Below are positions 7,910 to 15,201 of a stretch of DNA of 22,587 nt, piece by piece. The stretch comes from Flavobacterium sp. UBA7680 (GTDB lineage Bacteria; Bacteroidota; Bacteroidia; Flavobacteriales; Flavobacteriaceae): contig NZ_DLHA01000040.1 of assembly GCF_002482975.1 (NCBI RefSeq), positions 1 to 22,587 on the forward strand. The letters are read 5' to 3'. Under the pieces are notes generated by a model. That model searched no databases. It was given only the letters and a program-made list of their open reading frames with translations, and was not told the DNA's origin. The stretch's first letter is position 1, and every line of letters starts with the position of its first letter. The translations under genes and the position numbers were made by a program.

Positions 7910-8727
7910 GTGAACATGGCGGATTTAATTGTTTCTGTATCAATATTTTGCTGAATACTCCAACGGCTGTTTCTTTTCCCTGTTTTAGGTAATTCGGTAT
8001 CTAATACCACATATGAAGGTGTTTTCATTTTTTGTAATTCTTGAATTATTTCTGTTTCTATTTCAAAAAATTCCAAAATATATCCTAATCTTTTTATGAC
8101 TGCTTGTGAATCAAATTTTACGGCATAATCAAAGAGTCTATTATAGTCTAATCTCTCTTTTGTATTGTATATTGCCCTTGCTACCTCAACAATTCCACCT
8201 GCATAATCTGGTTTGAAAAGACAATCTATTATTGTTTTTTCAATATCAGAACAGGTTACTTTATTGAAATTATCAATCCATGCTTTTTTTTCTCCAAAAA
8301 AATGATGTTCATTATGATAGATGAATTGAAATGTAATGTCTTTGATTTTAATCTCAGAAGGTCTAATTTGTTTTGCAACCACAATTTGCTCTTTTAAAGA
8401 AGGCTGCGTTATTAGATTGTAGATTTGTAAGGCTGAATAGTACCCAATATAATGTTTAACATCTTTTACTAAATACTTTACAATTAAGTGCCAATCAGGC
8501 ATAAAGGTTTCTGAATTTTCTTCATAAGGAATAATATAATATACTCCATCTTTTATTCGCATCAACAATCCTCTTTTAGTCATGTCACTTAATAGCTCTC
8601 GAACGGTACTCTCCTTGGTATCTGGGAATGCTTTTAATGCTGTTCTTGAATCAAAGCACACTTTCCCTTTATCATTGAAATATGACAATAACTCGTTTGA
8701 TTGTGTTGATATATATTTATGCTTCAT
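7906..8727 (-). CDS. abiEi: AbiEi-type antitoxin and autorepressor
   Basis: 273 aa from the ATG at 8727. An in-frame ATG also exists at 8766 (286 aa). I prefer 8727 because the 27-bp repeat at 8726-8752 would otherwise be coding, and the protein from here starts with the family-like winged helix (MKHKYISTQSNELLSYF, then KAFPDTKESTVRELLSDM and KRGLLMRIKDGVYYIIP). The C-terminal two thirds is the AbiEi antitoxin domain. Antitoxins of this family neutralise AbiEii and repress their promoter by binding paired inverted repeats. It leads a six-gene operon with all downstream genes closely packed, so it could control methylase, specificity, ATPase and HNH levels too. Confidence 0.9.
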   Translation of the reverse strand: MKHKYISTQSNELLSYFNDKGKVCFDSRTALKAFPDTKESTVRELLSDMTKRGLLMRIKDGVYYIIPYEENSETFMPDWHLIVKYLVKDVKHYIGYYSALQIYNLITQPSLKEQIVVAKQIRPSEIKIKDITFQFIYHNEHHFFGEKKAWIDNFNKVTCSDIEKTIIDCLFKPDYAGGIVEVARAIYNTKERLDYNRLFDYAVKFDSQAVIKRLGYILEFFEIETEIIQELQKMKTPSYVVLDTELPKTGKRNSRWSIQQNIDTETIKSAMFT

Positions 8728-8752
8728 AGTAGAATAGTCAGGTTTATCCTGA
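8726..8752 (-). promoter_or_regulatory. Putative AbiEi operator, proximal copy
   Basis: 27 bp identical to the reverse complement of 8825-8851. It has an internal dyad TAGTCAGG-TTTAT-CCTGACTA (8735-8755, 8-bp arms). It abuts the preferred abiEi start codon, so a bound repressor would sit over the leader or the transcription start. Confidence 0.75.
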
Positions 8753-8824
8753 CTACAATGATACAAAATATAATTATATATTATGCAAATTTGTTTTAAA
8801 AAATTATATTTTATAGCTGAAATA
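8753..8824 (-). promoter_or_regulatory. Probable abiE/RM operon promoter
   Basis: On the minus strand this AT-rich gap contains TTTGCATAATATATAATTAT followed by TATTTTG. These resemble the Bacteroidota -33 TTTG and -7 TAnnTTTG elements, though neither is exact and the spacing is not ideal. It lies between the two operator copies, where a regulated promoter is expected. Confidence 0.45.
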
Positions 8825-8851
8825 TCAGGATAAACCTGACTATTCTACTAT
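8825..8851 (+). promoter_or_regulatory. Putative AbiEi operator, distal copy
   Basis: The inverted partner of 8726-8752: 27 of 27 bases, starting TCAGGATAAACCTGA. The inner dyad (TCAGG...CCTGA) is shorter here, with 5-bp arms. About 72 bp of very AT-rich DNA separates the copies and carries the likely promoter. Confidence 0.75.
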
Positions 8852-8875
8852 AAAACATAATTTTACAAACATTAA

Positions 8876-8905
8876 AAGCCGTGTTACATCTCTGCAACAC
8901 GGCTT
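8876..8905 (-). terminator. Rho-independent terminator of the structural/lysis operon
   Basis: AAGCCGTGTT (8876-8885), loop of 10, AACACGGCTT (8896-8905): ten perfect pairs, GC-rich, followed on the minus strand by TTTTAAT. It lies 23 bp after the stop of the 54-aa basic protein. It separates the phage-like operon from the abiE promoter, so the defence operon is an independent transcription unit. Confidence 0.85.
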
Positions 8906-8928
8906 TCCCAATCAACCCAAATCAAAAA

Positions 8929-9093
8929 CTATTTTTTTGCTTTAGCTTTCACAACTTTACCTCCCTTAACATAGCGATAACCCTTTTTAAGAGTTCCATC
9001 TTTTTTAACGCCTTCACGCTGAATTACACCACTACAAAGCTTTTTAGCTGAGATTCTTTTTTTACCTTTTGATTTTACTTTTTTTGCTACCAT
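8929..9093 (-). CDS. Small very basic protein, possible DNA-binding or virion protein
   Basis: 54 aa that I translated directly. It reads MVAKKVKSKGKKRISAKKL, then CSGVIQREGVKKDGTLKKGY and RYVKGGKVVKAKAKK. Nearly half of the residues are Lys or Arg. It starts 15 nt after the stop of the ArdC fusion gene and is followed at once by the terminator, so it is the last gene of the operon. A histone-like or genome-condensing protein is the simplest idea; I do not recognise a named family. Confidence 0.75.
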   Translation of the reverse strand: MVAKKVKSKGKKRISAKKLCSGVIQREGVKKDGTLKKGYRYVKGGKVVKAKAKK

Positions 9094-9108
9094 GATTTCT
9101 GATTTTAG

Positions 9109-11247
9109 TTATTTGACTTTAAATGATAATTTCTTTTTTTTGTGTTCACCAACTACTTTTTTATAATACATCGAGTATTTTAAAGTAAGATCGTTCCCTC
9201 GATTTTTCTCCAGTGTAGCAAATCGCTGTTTTGGATCTTGATGCGAGGAACAATGAATAACTGAAGTTGGGTTATGTGCCATTTTATTACCGCCGTACAT
9301 AGCTCCATTCTCTTTTACTTGAGAAATGAAACACCAAATAATTTTCGGGTATTTGGTACGCAAATAATTTAACTGGTCAGCTGTGATTTTCAAATCTGTA
9401 ACCGAATCCGCAATAATGACTTTAACCACTTTACAGAACCCTTGCAATTCCTCAAAAGGGTTTTCCAAATAACCTTTTATAGCTATGTATTTTCTACCTG
9501 CTTCAGTAGTATTTCTGTTGATGCTATCTACGGTGTCCTTGCTCTCAATTCCTCCTTGCTCATAATCGATATAAGCAACTGGCGTTTGTTGTTCTCCGAA
9601 GGCATTTGCAATTTGCATGGCCAACTGTGATTTAGAACTGTGCTTGTTACCCTTTATAAGGATTAGAGCTTTATGAGGCTGTTGTTTTTGTAAAAACTTA
9701 CCAATTTCTCCACCTAGAACAAATATATCTTTAGCCTCCTGTGGGGCTGAATTAGCTGAAATAAAACCCAACTTTTCCAATTCATAAAGACTTTTATTCT
9801 GATTAGAAGCAATCGGTTTTACTATCTTCTTTACAACAGCTGGCAAAGTTCTTTTCCTGTTTAATTCAGTATTTTTACTTATTTCAATTGAAGCTGAAAG
9901 CCCGACTTTTTTTGTTTTAATAACTTTCGTTTTTACCTTTTTCTTTCCTGGTCTTTTTGACGTTACTTTTTTAACCTCTTCTTTCACTATTTCTATTTCT
10001 TCACTTTCAGTATTTCTACCTAATATGTAATTAATTGCTTTTTGAGATTGCGCTGAAGCTTTTAAGAAAAATCGGTTGTCGTTTTCCAATTCACTAACCA
10101 AAACAGTATTCCAATTTTTAAGATACTTAGCCGAATTTTCTTTGGTCTGAAATAATATTCCAGATTCCGAACACATGAAAACGGCTCCGAGTTCCGCAAT
10201 CAATTCCTCAAAGGCATAAGGTTTACTACCAAAAGTTCCAGTCATATCTCTATTTAGTCGCTTTTTAGCTCCTGTAGAGTGTGTCAGTTCATGAAAAAAA
10301 GTGCAGTAATACGAAGCTTCTTTTTTAAAAGCCTTAATATTTGGCATATTAAGTTTATCGGAGGAAGGCTGATAATAGGCTCTATCTCCAACAAAAATGT
10401 AAGCAGGTGGGTCTTTATAACCATCTATAAGATTTTGAGCTTGCTCAATTGGATTTACATTTTTATTGTCTGTTGCTTCAGGAAATTTCAATCCTGAGCA
10501 ATCATCCGCTCTGAAGACATTGTAATATTTAATTACGGGAATCTTGGTAAGATGTTCTCTTAAATCTTCTTTAGTCAAACCATTAGATTTTACAAACTCT
10601 GTGAACTTTTCCCTGTCCGTAGTTTTGAATTGCAAAACACCGTTATCAAAACTGAAAATCATTGTATAATAAATCACACGTCTTGCTTTGCTATCTTTCT
10701 TTAGACTTGCACCTGTTTCCTTAATCTGATTGAATGTTAAGTAATACGGCTGGATGAATTTAATAGGTACTAAATAGCCTTTACCTTCTTTATCAAACTT
10801 TATGTCAAAATTAAGTAGGAAGTTTGCACCAGTATATTCTTTCTTGCTAACATAATTTTTAGCTGCACCATCAGAACCTGAACCGACCCAATCTTTTTGC
10901 CAAGGCAAATGCCCGACTTTATCAATGGTATTTATAATCAAGTCTGTGATATAACTGTAGATATCATCAGGGGAAACGCCATTTAGTCCACCTTCTGAAT
11001 CTTCTTCCGAAATATATTCCAATGTTGGAAGAATGATTCTTTGCTCTGCTCCACTAAGTCCAATAGGTCCAATAAAATCCATTAACTCAATCGAAAAAAG
11101 AACATCATTATTTTGCTGTAAAACTTTACTAATACGGTTTGTAATAATAGAATGCTTTTGTTTCTTAGCTCTTGTTAAAAGGGATTTCAAAACGGAGCGT
11201 TTTACAGTTTTACCGTTAAGATTATTGAATGATGATATTAAATCCAT
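9109..11247 (-). CDS. ArdC-type zincin metallopeptidase fused to RadA/RecA-like ATPase
   Basis: 712 aa. Residues about 90-250 look like the ArdC N-terminal ssDNA-binding domain (LPWQKDW at 114-120, then a YLTFNQIKETGA block). Residues 300-410 are a zincin: HELTHSTGAKKRLNRD (319-334, HExxH at 319-323) and a third-ligand EELIAELGA (347-355). A Lys-rich linker (420-475) leads to a P-loop domain. Walker A is GNKHSSKS (533-540), with Ser in place of the usual Gly before Lys. Walker B is VKVIIADS (608-615). ISQVKENG (641-648) and EKNRGND (680-686) resemble the RadA motif KNRFG. ArdC proteins protect incoming DNA from restriction; the ATPase may act in recombination or DNA processing. The pairing in one chain is unusual. 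Confidence 0.85.
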   Translation of the reverse strand: MDLISSFNNLNGKTVKRSVLKSLLTRAKKQKHSIITNRISKVLQQNNDVLFSIELMDFIGPIGLSGAEQRIILPTLEYISEEDSEGGLNGVSPDDIYSYITDLIINTIDKVGHLPWQKDWVGSGSDGAAKNYVSKKEYTGANFLLNFDIKFDKEGKGYLVPIKFIQPYYLTFNQIKETGASLKKDSKARRVIYYTMIFSFDNGVLQFKTTDREKFTEFVKSNGLTKEDLREHLTKIPVIKYYNVFRADDCSGLKFPEATDNKNVNPIEQAQNLIDGYKDPPAYIFVGDRAYYQPSSDKLNMPNIKAFKKEASYYCTFFHELTHSTGAKKRLNRDMTGTFGSKPYAFEELIAELGAVFMCSESGILFQTKENSAKYLKNWNTVLVSELENDNRFFLKASAQSQKAINYILGRNTESEEIEIVKEEVKKVTSKRPGKKKVKTKVIKTKKVGLSASIEISKNTELNRKRTLPAVVKKIVKPIASNQNKSLYELEKLGFISANSAPQEAKDIFVLGGEIGKFLQKQQPHKALILIKGNKHSSKSQLAMQIANAFGEQQTPVAYIDYEQGGIESKDTVDSINRNTTEAGRKYIAIKGYLENPFEELQGFCKVVKVIIADSVTDLKITADQLNYLRTKYPKIIWCFISQVKENGAMYGGNKMAHNPTSVIHCSSHQDPKQRFATLEKNRGNDLTLKYSMYYKKVVGEHKKKKLSFKVK

Positions 11248-11248
11248 A

Positions 11249-11719
11249 CTACTTTATTATTGAATATTCTTTACCTAAAACACCCAAAATCGTTTCGGTC
11301 TGAATGTCATTTACGCTTCTTATCTGTGAGAGATTTTGCCAATTTGAAATATTCTCCAGTATTGGAATTTCTACAATCAGATCCTTTAATACATGTTTCC
11401 CTTTAGCAGGAATGGATAAAAAGGATTTATTCACTGTGATTGTAGCAATTCGCTTGGCTGTTTTATCTTTGAGAATAATTCTCTTAACAGTTGCAACAAC
11501 TCCATCAGGACTGAAATTATCACCTGTAGGGTTGTAGATTGTAACATCCAAATTAAAGCGCATTCGTTTGAAATTAATATCGAAGTTTCTAATTCCAGTT
11601 GGTAATGCTTTTAGTTTTTTCATTGTTTCTTTCCACTTATTCAGTTTACTTGTATACCATAATGCGCCAATACCTAATAAAGCTCCTGTGATTACGATAT
11701 GTTTTGCTCTTATGCCCAT
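11249..11719 (-). CDS. Membrane-anchored LEA14-like (beta-sandwich) protein
   Basis: 156 aa. One membrane segment at about 8-23 (IVITGALLGIGALWYT) is followed by a basic stretch. The rest reads as alternating beta strands, including LDVTIYNPTGDNFSPDG (57-73), typical of the LEA_2/water-stress fold (hydrophobic strand, then NPT). It overlaps the spanin-like gene by 10 nt. Its role is unknown; in a particle it could be a membrane-associated structural protein. The fold call is by motif resemblance only. Confidence 0.8.
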   Translation of the reverse strand: MGIRAKHIVITGALLGIGALWYTSKLNKWKETMKKLKALPTGIRNFDINFKRMRFNLDVTIYNPTGDNFSPDGVVATVKRIILKDKTAKRIATITVNKSFLSIPAKGKHVLKDLIVEIPILENISNWQNLSQIRSVNDIQTETILGVLGKEYSIIK

Positions 11720-12252
11720 ACGCTTGTTTTTTTTCTAATAAACCCAAACACTTTAAAAACTATATAGACAATTCCCAAAATTCCCAATCCCATTAAAAAC
11801 TTTTCCAATTTTGAGAGTGCCTTTTTAACCACAACAGGAATCTTTTTAACCTGGATAATCGTTTTTACTTTTTCGTTTTTAACCGCTGTATTTTCGTTTT
11901 TTGTTTGTGCGATTTTAGCATAAAACTCCAACTGCTTTTTAAATTTGTCATAAATGAGTTTATAGTTGTTATCCCCTGAATTTTTAGAAGTATTCAACTT
12001 GGATAAAATTTCATCTACTTTGGTATTAACCAAACTATCAAAAACTACATTCCCTGTTTGGCTTTGAGTAATTGGAGTAATTAGTTTGTCTTCAATTGCC
12101 TTATTAATAACAGTACTTTTGATACTGTCTCTTTTCTGAATTTCATCTTTAAGTAACGTGTTTTCTTGCTTTATTTTTTTAGCTGAAGAACAACTTGTAA
12201 AAACCATGCAGGAAATGATAAACAAGACGATATAGTGGATTAACTTTTTCAT
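11710..12252 (-). CDS. Lipoprotein with C-terminal membrane segment, candidate unimolecular spanin
   Basis: 180 aa. The N-terminus is a lipoprotein signal: MKKLIHYIVLFIISC, then VFTSC with Cys21 as lipidation site. Next comes a helical, charged region (25-135). Near the C-terminus is a single membrane segment (about 152-170, FLMGLGILGIVYIVFKVFG), ending KKTSVWA. An outer-membrane lipid anchor plus an inner-membrane segment in one protein is the topology of u-spanins such as T1 gp11. It lies directly downstream of the holin-like and endolysin genes, which supports a role in outer-membrane disruption. ATG overlaps the stop of the 44-aa gene (ATGA). Confidence 0.8.
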   Translation of the reverse strand: MKKLIHYIVLFIISCMVFTSCSSAKKIKQENTLLKDEIQKRDSIKSTVINKAIEDKLITPITQSQTGNVVFDSLVNTKVDEILSKLNTSKNSGDNNYKLIYDKFKKQLEFYAKIAQTKNENTAVKNEKVKTIIQVKKIPVVVKKALSKLEKFLMGLGILGIVYIVFKVFGFIRKKTSVWA

Positions 12253-12383
12253 GGTTTTGATTTTTTAAAGTAGATTTTTATAACAAAAAATAGTAGTTCC
12301 GAAACCTCTACTACCTGAATCAAATCGATTTCGTAATAGATACTGAGGACTCCAATAATTTTGTCAAAGGTTTTTCTTTTCAT
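12249..12383 (-). CDS. Small 44-aa hydrophobic protein in the lysis cassette
   Basis: I translated MKRKTFDKIIGVLSIYYEID, then LIQVVEVSELLFFVIKIYFK and KSKP. A hydrophobic stretch covers about 9-39. Its ATG lies within the end of the holin-like gene, and its stop overlaps the next start as ATGA. Such coupling on both sides is good support for a real gene. It sits between the holin-like and spanin-like genes, so a lysis regulator or second holin is possible. No family recognised. Confidence 0.6.
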   Translation of the reverse strand: MKRKTFDKIIGVLSIYYEIDLIQVVEVSELLFFVIKIYFKKSKP

Positions 12384-12663
12384 TTCCCTTGTTATTCAAA
12401 CAGCCAGAGCATCTTTTTTGATATTCTTGCAATTGTTCTTTAAGGTTTTTAATTTCAATAGTATTTCCATCAATAATCCGCTGCATTTCTTCAAACTTCT
12501 TGTCTGTTACAATTGACATTTTGGTGTAAATCGAATCGATGGCTTCAAGAGCTGAAGCTTCATTTTTTTTTAATTCAGAATTCCTTGACCTCCAAGCAAT
12601 GTAAATTGAAATCAGGGTCGTTGAACCCAAGAAATAGTTTAGTATGGTTTCTATCGGCAACAT
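12364..12663 (-). CDS. Holin-like small membrane protein with coiled coil
   Basis: 99 aa. One N-terminal membrane segment (about 7-24, ILNYFLGSTTLISIYIAW), followed by a charged coiled coil (30-82) and a Cys pair CSGC (85-88). It lies immediately downstream of the GH19 endolysin and upstream of the spanin-like gene, the position where holins usually sit. One-segment holins are known, but the coiled coil and Cys pair would also suit an inner-membrane spanin or an anchor for the endolysin. Confidence 0.75.
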   Translation of the reverse strand: MLPIETILNYFLGSTTLISIYIAWRSRNSELKKNEASALEAIDSIYTKMSIVTDKKFEEMQRIIDGNTIEIKNLKEQLQEYQKRCSGCLNNKGNEKKNL

Positions 12664-12673
12664 ATTTTATCCT

Positions 12674-13387
12674 TTATTTAGTTTTAGAACCAAAATCGAG
12701 CATCCTAGTAAAAGGGTTGTAGAAGCTATAAGCAGGTTTACTCTTCGATTTGACCGGTCTCGGACTCGCTTTTTTTTTTAATATACCAAGTGTGTCAATG
12801 CCTGTATAATAATTAAGCTGTTTGACCCGCTCAGAAAAATTGGTAAGACCACCATTGATTTTCTTAGTAATTGATGTGATATTATTGGTGTCTGCAATTG
12901 GATTAAGTTTGAATCTTACACTCCAAAACCAACCTGCAATATCAATTGCAATGTCAGGAAGTGAAGCCAAATCAGGATTGGTAATTACGTCTACACCTGA
13001 ATAATCTTTATAGGCTTGATAGTTTACTCTACCTGTTAATTGAATTAATCCACGTCCTCTAAAACGCCAACCGTCACCAACTTGTGTATTACCTAAATTT
13101 ACTTTTCCCCATTTTCCACCATATACAATATTGGCGATGGCTTCCTGATTGGCTTTGCGTTTAGCTGTTCTTCCGTAAAGGTTAGCTTGAGCAACCGAAA
13201 TCTGATTCGTTCCAAAAGTTTCAATAAGTCCAGCAGGTGTGTAATTCAAATTCTCTGATAGCTTTATAAATCCGCCCGTTTCCTCGTGAAGCTGAGCTAA
13301 AAAATGCGCAACACGCTTTGGAGTATTAATCGCATACTTTTTAAAAGCCTTCAAAAAAGGCGTACTATTTGATAATAAAAATTCCAT
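12674..13387 (-). CDS. GH19 family endolysin (chitinase/lysozyme fold)
   Basis: 237 aa. RVAHFLAQLHEETGGF (25-40) carries the catalytic Glu pair region, GGKWG at 90-94, and RFRGRGLIQLTGRVNYQAY (108-126) is the family signature, followed by NPDLASLPDIAID (137-149). GH19 enzymes in phages cut peptidoglycan. The C-terminus (205-237) is a basic, aromatic tail with no catalytic motif that could bind the wall or a partner. There is no signal peptide, so a holin must release it. The start overlaps the small 47-aa gene (TAATG). Confidence 0.93.
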   Translation of the reverse strand: MEFLLSNSTPFLKAFKKYAINTPKRVAHFLAQLHEETGGFIKLSENLNYTPAGLIETFGTNQISVAQANLYGRTAKRKANQEAIANIVYGGKWGKVNLGNTQVGDGWRFRGRGLIQLTGRVNYQAYKDYSGVDVITNPDLASLPDIAIDIAGWFWSVRFKLNPIADTNNITSITKKINGGLTNFSERVKQLNYYTGIDTLGILKKKASPRPVKSKSKPAYSFYNPFTRMLDFGSKTK

Positions 13388-13530
13388 TACAATTGTACTT
13401 TTTTGGGTTCGACATTGGGTTTTTCGTTTGATTTGGATTCTATTTTAGGTTTAGATTCATCACTCATTGATGCGATAATGATTGCGCCCAATACGCCTAA
13501 ACCAATCCATACTCCTGTACTTGTATTCAT
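13387..13530 (-). CDS. 47-aa single-pass membrane protein
   Basis: I translated MNTSTGVWIGLGVLGAIIIA, then SMSDESKPKIESKSNEKPNV and EPKKVQL. A membrane segment at 5-21 is followed by a hydrophilic, Lys/Glu-rich tail. It overlaps both neighbours by one base as TAATG: the stop of the peptidoglycan-binding protein upstream and the start of the endolysin downstream. This supports translation by termination-reinitiation. It resembles in plan the small virion-membrane proteins of lipid-containing phages. Confidence 0.75.
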   Translation of the reverse strand: MNTSTGVWIGLGVLGAIIIASMSDESKPKIESKSNEKPNVEPKKVQL

Positions 13531-14240
13531 TATCTCCAGTCTTTAAGTCTGATTTGTTTTATTCCTTTTTGAGTGAAAAGAGCATTCTCTGTATTTCTTC
13601 CAAAATCACCGTCAACCTTAACTTTTAATAAAGTTTGTAGTGTTCTTACTTCCATGCCTTTGCTGCCTTTTTTAAGAAGCATAGTTTTGTCAATTCCTGA
13701 TGTCTCAGTTACCGCTTGAATAGTTGGGAAAATCTTTCCAACAGGTTTTATGACACTATGGTCAGCAATCCAGTAGATGTCATTTAAAAAAGTACCATCC
13801 CTTTGAGCTACATAGCGATATGTTCCATCAGGTCTTTTGCCAACCCAAATAATCTTTCCGATTTTATCGCCTTTTTTAAAAGTGGCTTTTCTAATTCCCT
13901 CACTGGTGTAATTTCCGTCTGCCATTTTTCGAGCATCGTAGGTTTTTGTTCCATTAAAGCCTGAAGCCATAACTTCCTGACCAATGCTGTATCTAAATGC
14001 ATCAGCACTTCTGACAGGAGGTTCTGAAATCGTTTTTACAGGAACAATTGGAGCGGTTGCCAATGTTGGAGTTCGTATAGGCTTTGGTGTCGCAACAGGT
14101 AAAGTTTCATTGCCTAAATCCGCTACAATTTCTTGACTGATTTCATTATCATTCTTATTTTTTTGAACGAAATAATAAATGCCACCACCAATAGCAAGAG
14201 CGATACCGCCACCAATCCATATTTTATCTTCTGTGGTCAT
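13530..14240 (-). CDS. Membrane-anchored peptidoglycan-binding protein
   Basis: 236 aa. Membrane segment at about 7-25 (IWIGGGIALAIGGGIYYFV), a Pro/Thr/Ala-rich spacer (40-80), a central small beta domain (82-168, GQEVMASGFNG and an IIWVGKRPDGTYRYV strand pair, SH3-like), and a C-terminal PG_binding_1-type helix set (188-230: KKGSKGMEVRTLQTLLKV, DGDFGRNTENALF). The arrangement puts the wall-binding end outside a membrane. In a virion it could anchor on peptidoglycan during entry, or tether a lysis complex. It begins 2 nt after the stop of the 140-aa gene. Confidence 0.85.
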   Translation of the reverse strand: MTTEDKIWIGGGIALAIGGGIYYFVQKNKNDNEISQEIVADLGNETLPVATPKPIRTPTLATAPIVPVKTISEPPVRSADAFRYSIGQEVMASGFNGTKTYDARKMADGNYTSEGIRKATFKKGDKIGKIIWVGKRPDGTYRYVAQRDGTFLNDIYWIADHSVIKPVGKIFPTIQAVTETSGIDKTMLLKKGSKGMEVRTLQTLLKVKVDGDFGRNTENALFTQKGIKQIRLKDWR

Positions 14241-14242
14241 TC

Positions 14243-14665
14243 TTATAAGTATTTTGGATAATTTGATTTCAATAATTTATAATCGCTGTCACTTAATTCT
14301 TCTTTAAGCCAAACCTTCAAAGGATGCTTTACAGGACTTTGCCATAAGGCGAAATAGGTGTTACCCGTAAGAGTGTTATAATATCTGCTTCCAAAGGCTT
14401 TAATAACCCATGAAAACTGTGCTTGACTTACTCCTGTGAGCGTTGTAAAAATGGTTTTTCGTTTATCGGTATTTGTAAAATTGGCTTCTTTCATAGCATC
14501 GTAAAGCACGGTGGCTATCTCTTTAGCATTGAAGCTATTTTCTAGCGTTCCTTGATTCAAATAAGCATTTCCGTTTTTATCTTTATTTGTTTGAGCTATG
14601 GCAAAAAGCAATATTCCCAATCCCGCTACACTAATCGTGATAGGCAGTAATTTTGAAGTGTTCAT
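14243..14665 (-). CDS. Membrane protein with annexin-like repeat domain, paralogue of neighbour
   Basis: 140 aa. Membrane segment at 7-25, short linker, then a helical domain (46-140): ATVLYDAMKEANF, LTGVSQAQFSWVIKAFGSR (76-94), and PLKVWLKEELSDSDYKLL. The pattern AMxG/KxxN ... LxGVSxxxF ... AFGxR ... WLxxELSxxD lines up along its length with residues 98-177 of the gene just upstream. It also recalls annexin repeats, although the Ca-binding GxGT loop is not intact. Start and stop lie within a few bases of both neighbours, so it is part of one operon. Confidence 0.8.
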   Translation of the reverse strand: MNTSKLLPITISVAGLGILLFAIAQTNKDKNGNAYLNQGTLENSFNAKEIATVLYDAMKEANFTNTDKRKTIFTTLTGVSQAQFSWVIKAFGSRYYNTLTGNTYFALWQSPVKHPLKVWLKEELSDSDYKLLKSNYPKYL

Positions 14666-14667
14666 GA

Positions 14668-15201
14668 TTAAAAAAAATTAGGAATTAAAAAACGTAATTC
14701 CATTAGTTCATTTTGGCTGAACTGGTCTCCAAACCATTCAATCAATGTCATCTTTTTAGATAAGGGATTGATTCCTTTTCTCAGTCCGAAAGCATTATGA
14801 ATTCTCACAAATCCGTTCGGGTTAATTCCCATTAAGTTTTGTTTTACTGATTTAAAACCGTTTCCGACACCATACATCGCACTATAAATCGCTTCAGCTT
14901 TGTTTTTTGCCATCCCTGTTGAGATATTACTTGGTCTGTCTCTTCTGTTCTCTTTCAGCGGTGAAAAGCCGTTAAAAATCCTCTTATAAGCAAAGTAACC
15001 CACACCCAAAAAAAGTCCCATTTTCAAGACCCCTTTTACTATCGAGACAGTAGCATTTACTCCTGCACTTGTATTTTCGAGGGTTGTTGCAATCGCTTTT
15101 TGTCCTTGTGGAGATGAAGCTACAGCTGTAATTAATGCGGGATTATGTAAACCTTGTCTTTTCATGCTCTTTCTTGGCTGTAGTATTGCTCCCAATTTCA
15201 T
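14668..15201 (-). CDS. Membrane protein with annexin-like repeat domain
   Basis: 177 aa. The basic N-terminus (1-20) is followed by a Ser/Thr/Ala region, one membrane segment (about 55-72, IVKGVLKMGLFLGVGYFAY) and a C-terminal domain. In that domain AEAIYSAMYGVGNG (102-115), NLMGINPNGFVRIHNAFGLR (122-141) and LIEWFGDQFSQNELMELRFL (153-172) match the adjacent 140-aa protein motif by motif. The shared domain shows local gene duplication with change of the N-terminal region. A later start at Met13 is possible. Function unknown; the family looks structural. Confidence 0.8.
   Translation of the reverse strand: MKLGAILQPRKSMKRQGLHNPALITAVASSPQGQKAIATTLENTSAGVNATVSIVKGVLKMGLFLGVGYFAYKRIFNGFSPLKENRRDRPSNISTGMAKNKAEAIYSAMYGVGNGFKSVKQNLMGINPNGFVRIHNAFGLRKGINPLSKKMTLIEWFGDQFSQNELMELRFLIPNFF

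Noticed and set aside
13808..14008. 66-aa minus-strand frame inside the peptidoglycan-binding gene
   Set aside because: It is out of frame within a well-supported gene with a membrane segment and PG-binding motif.
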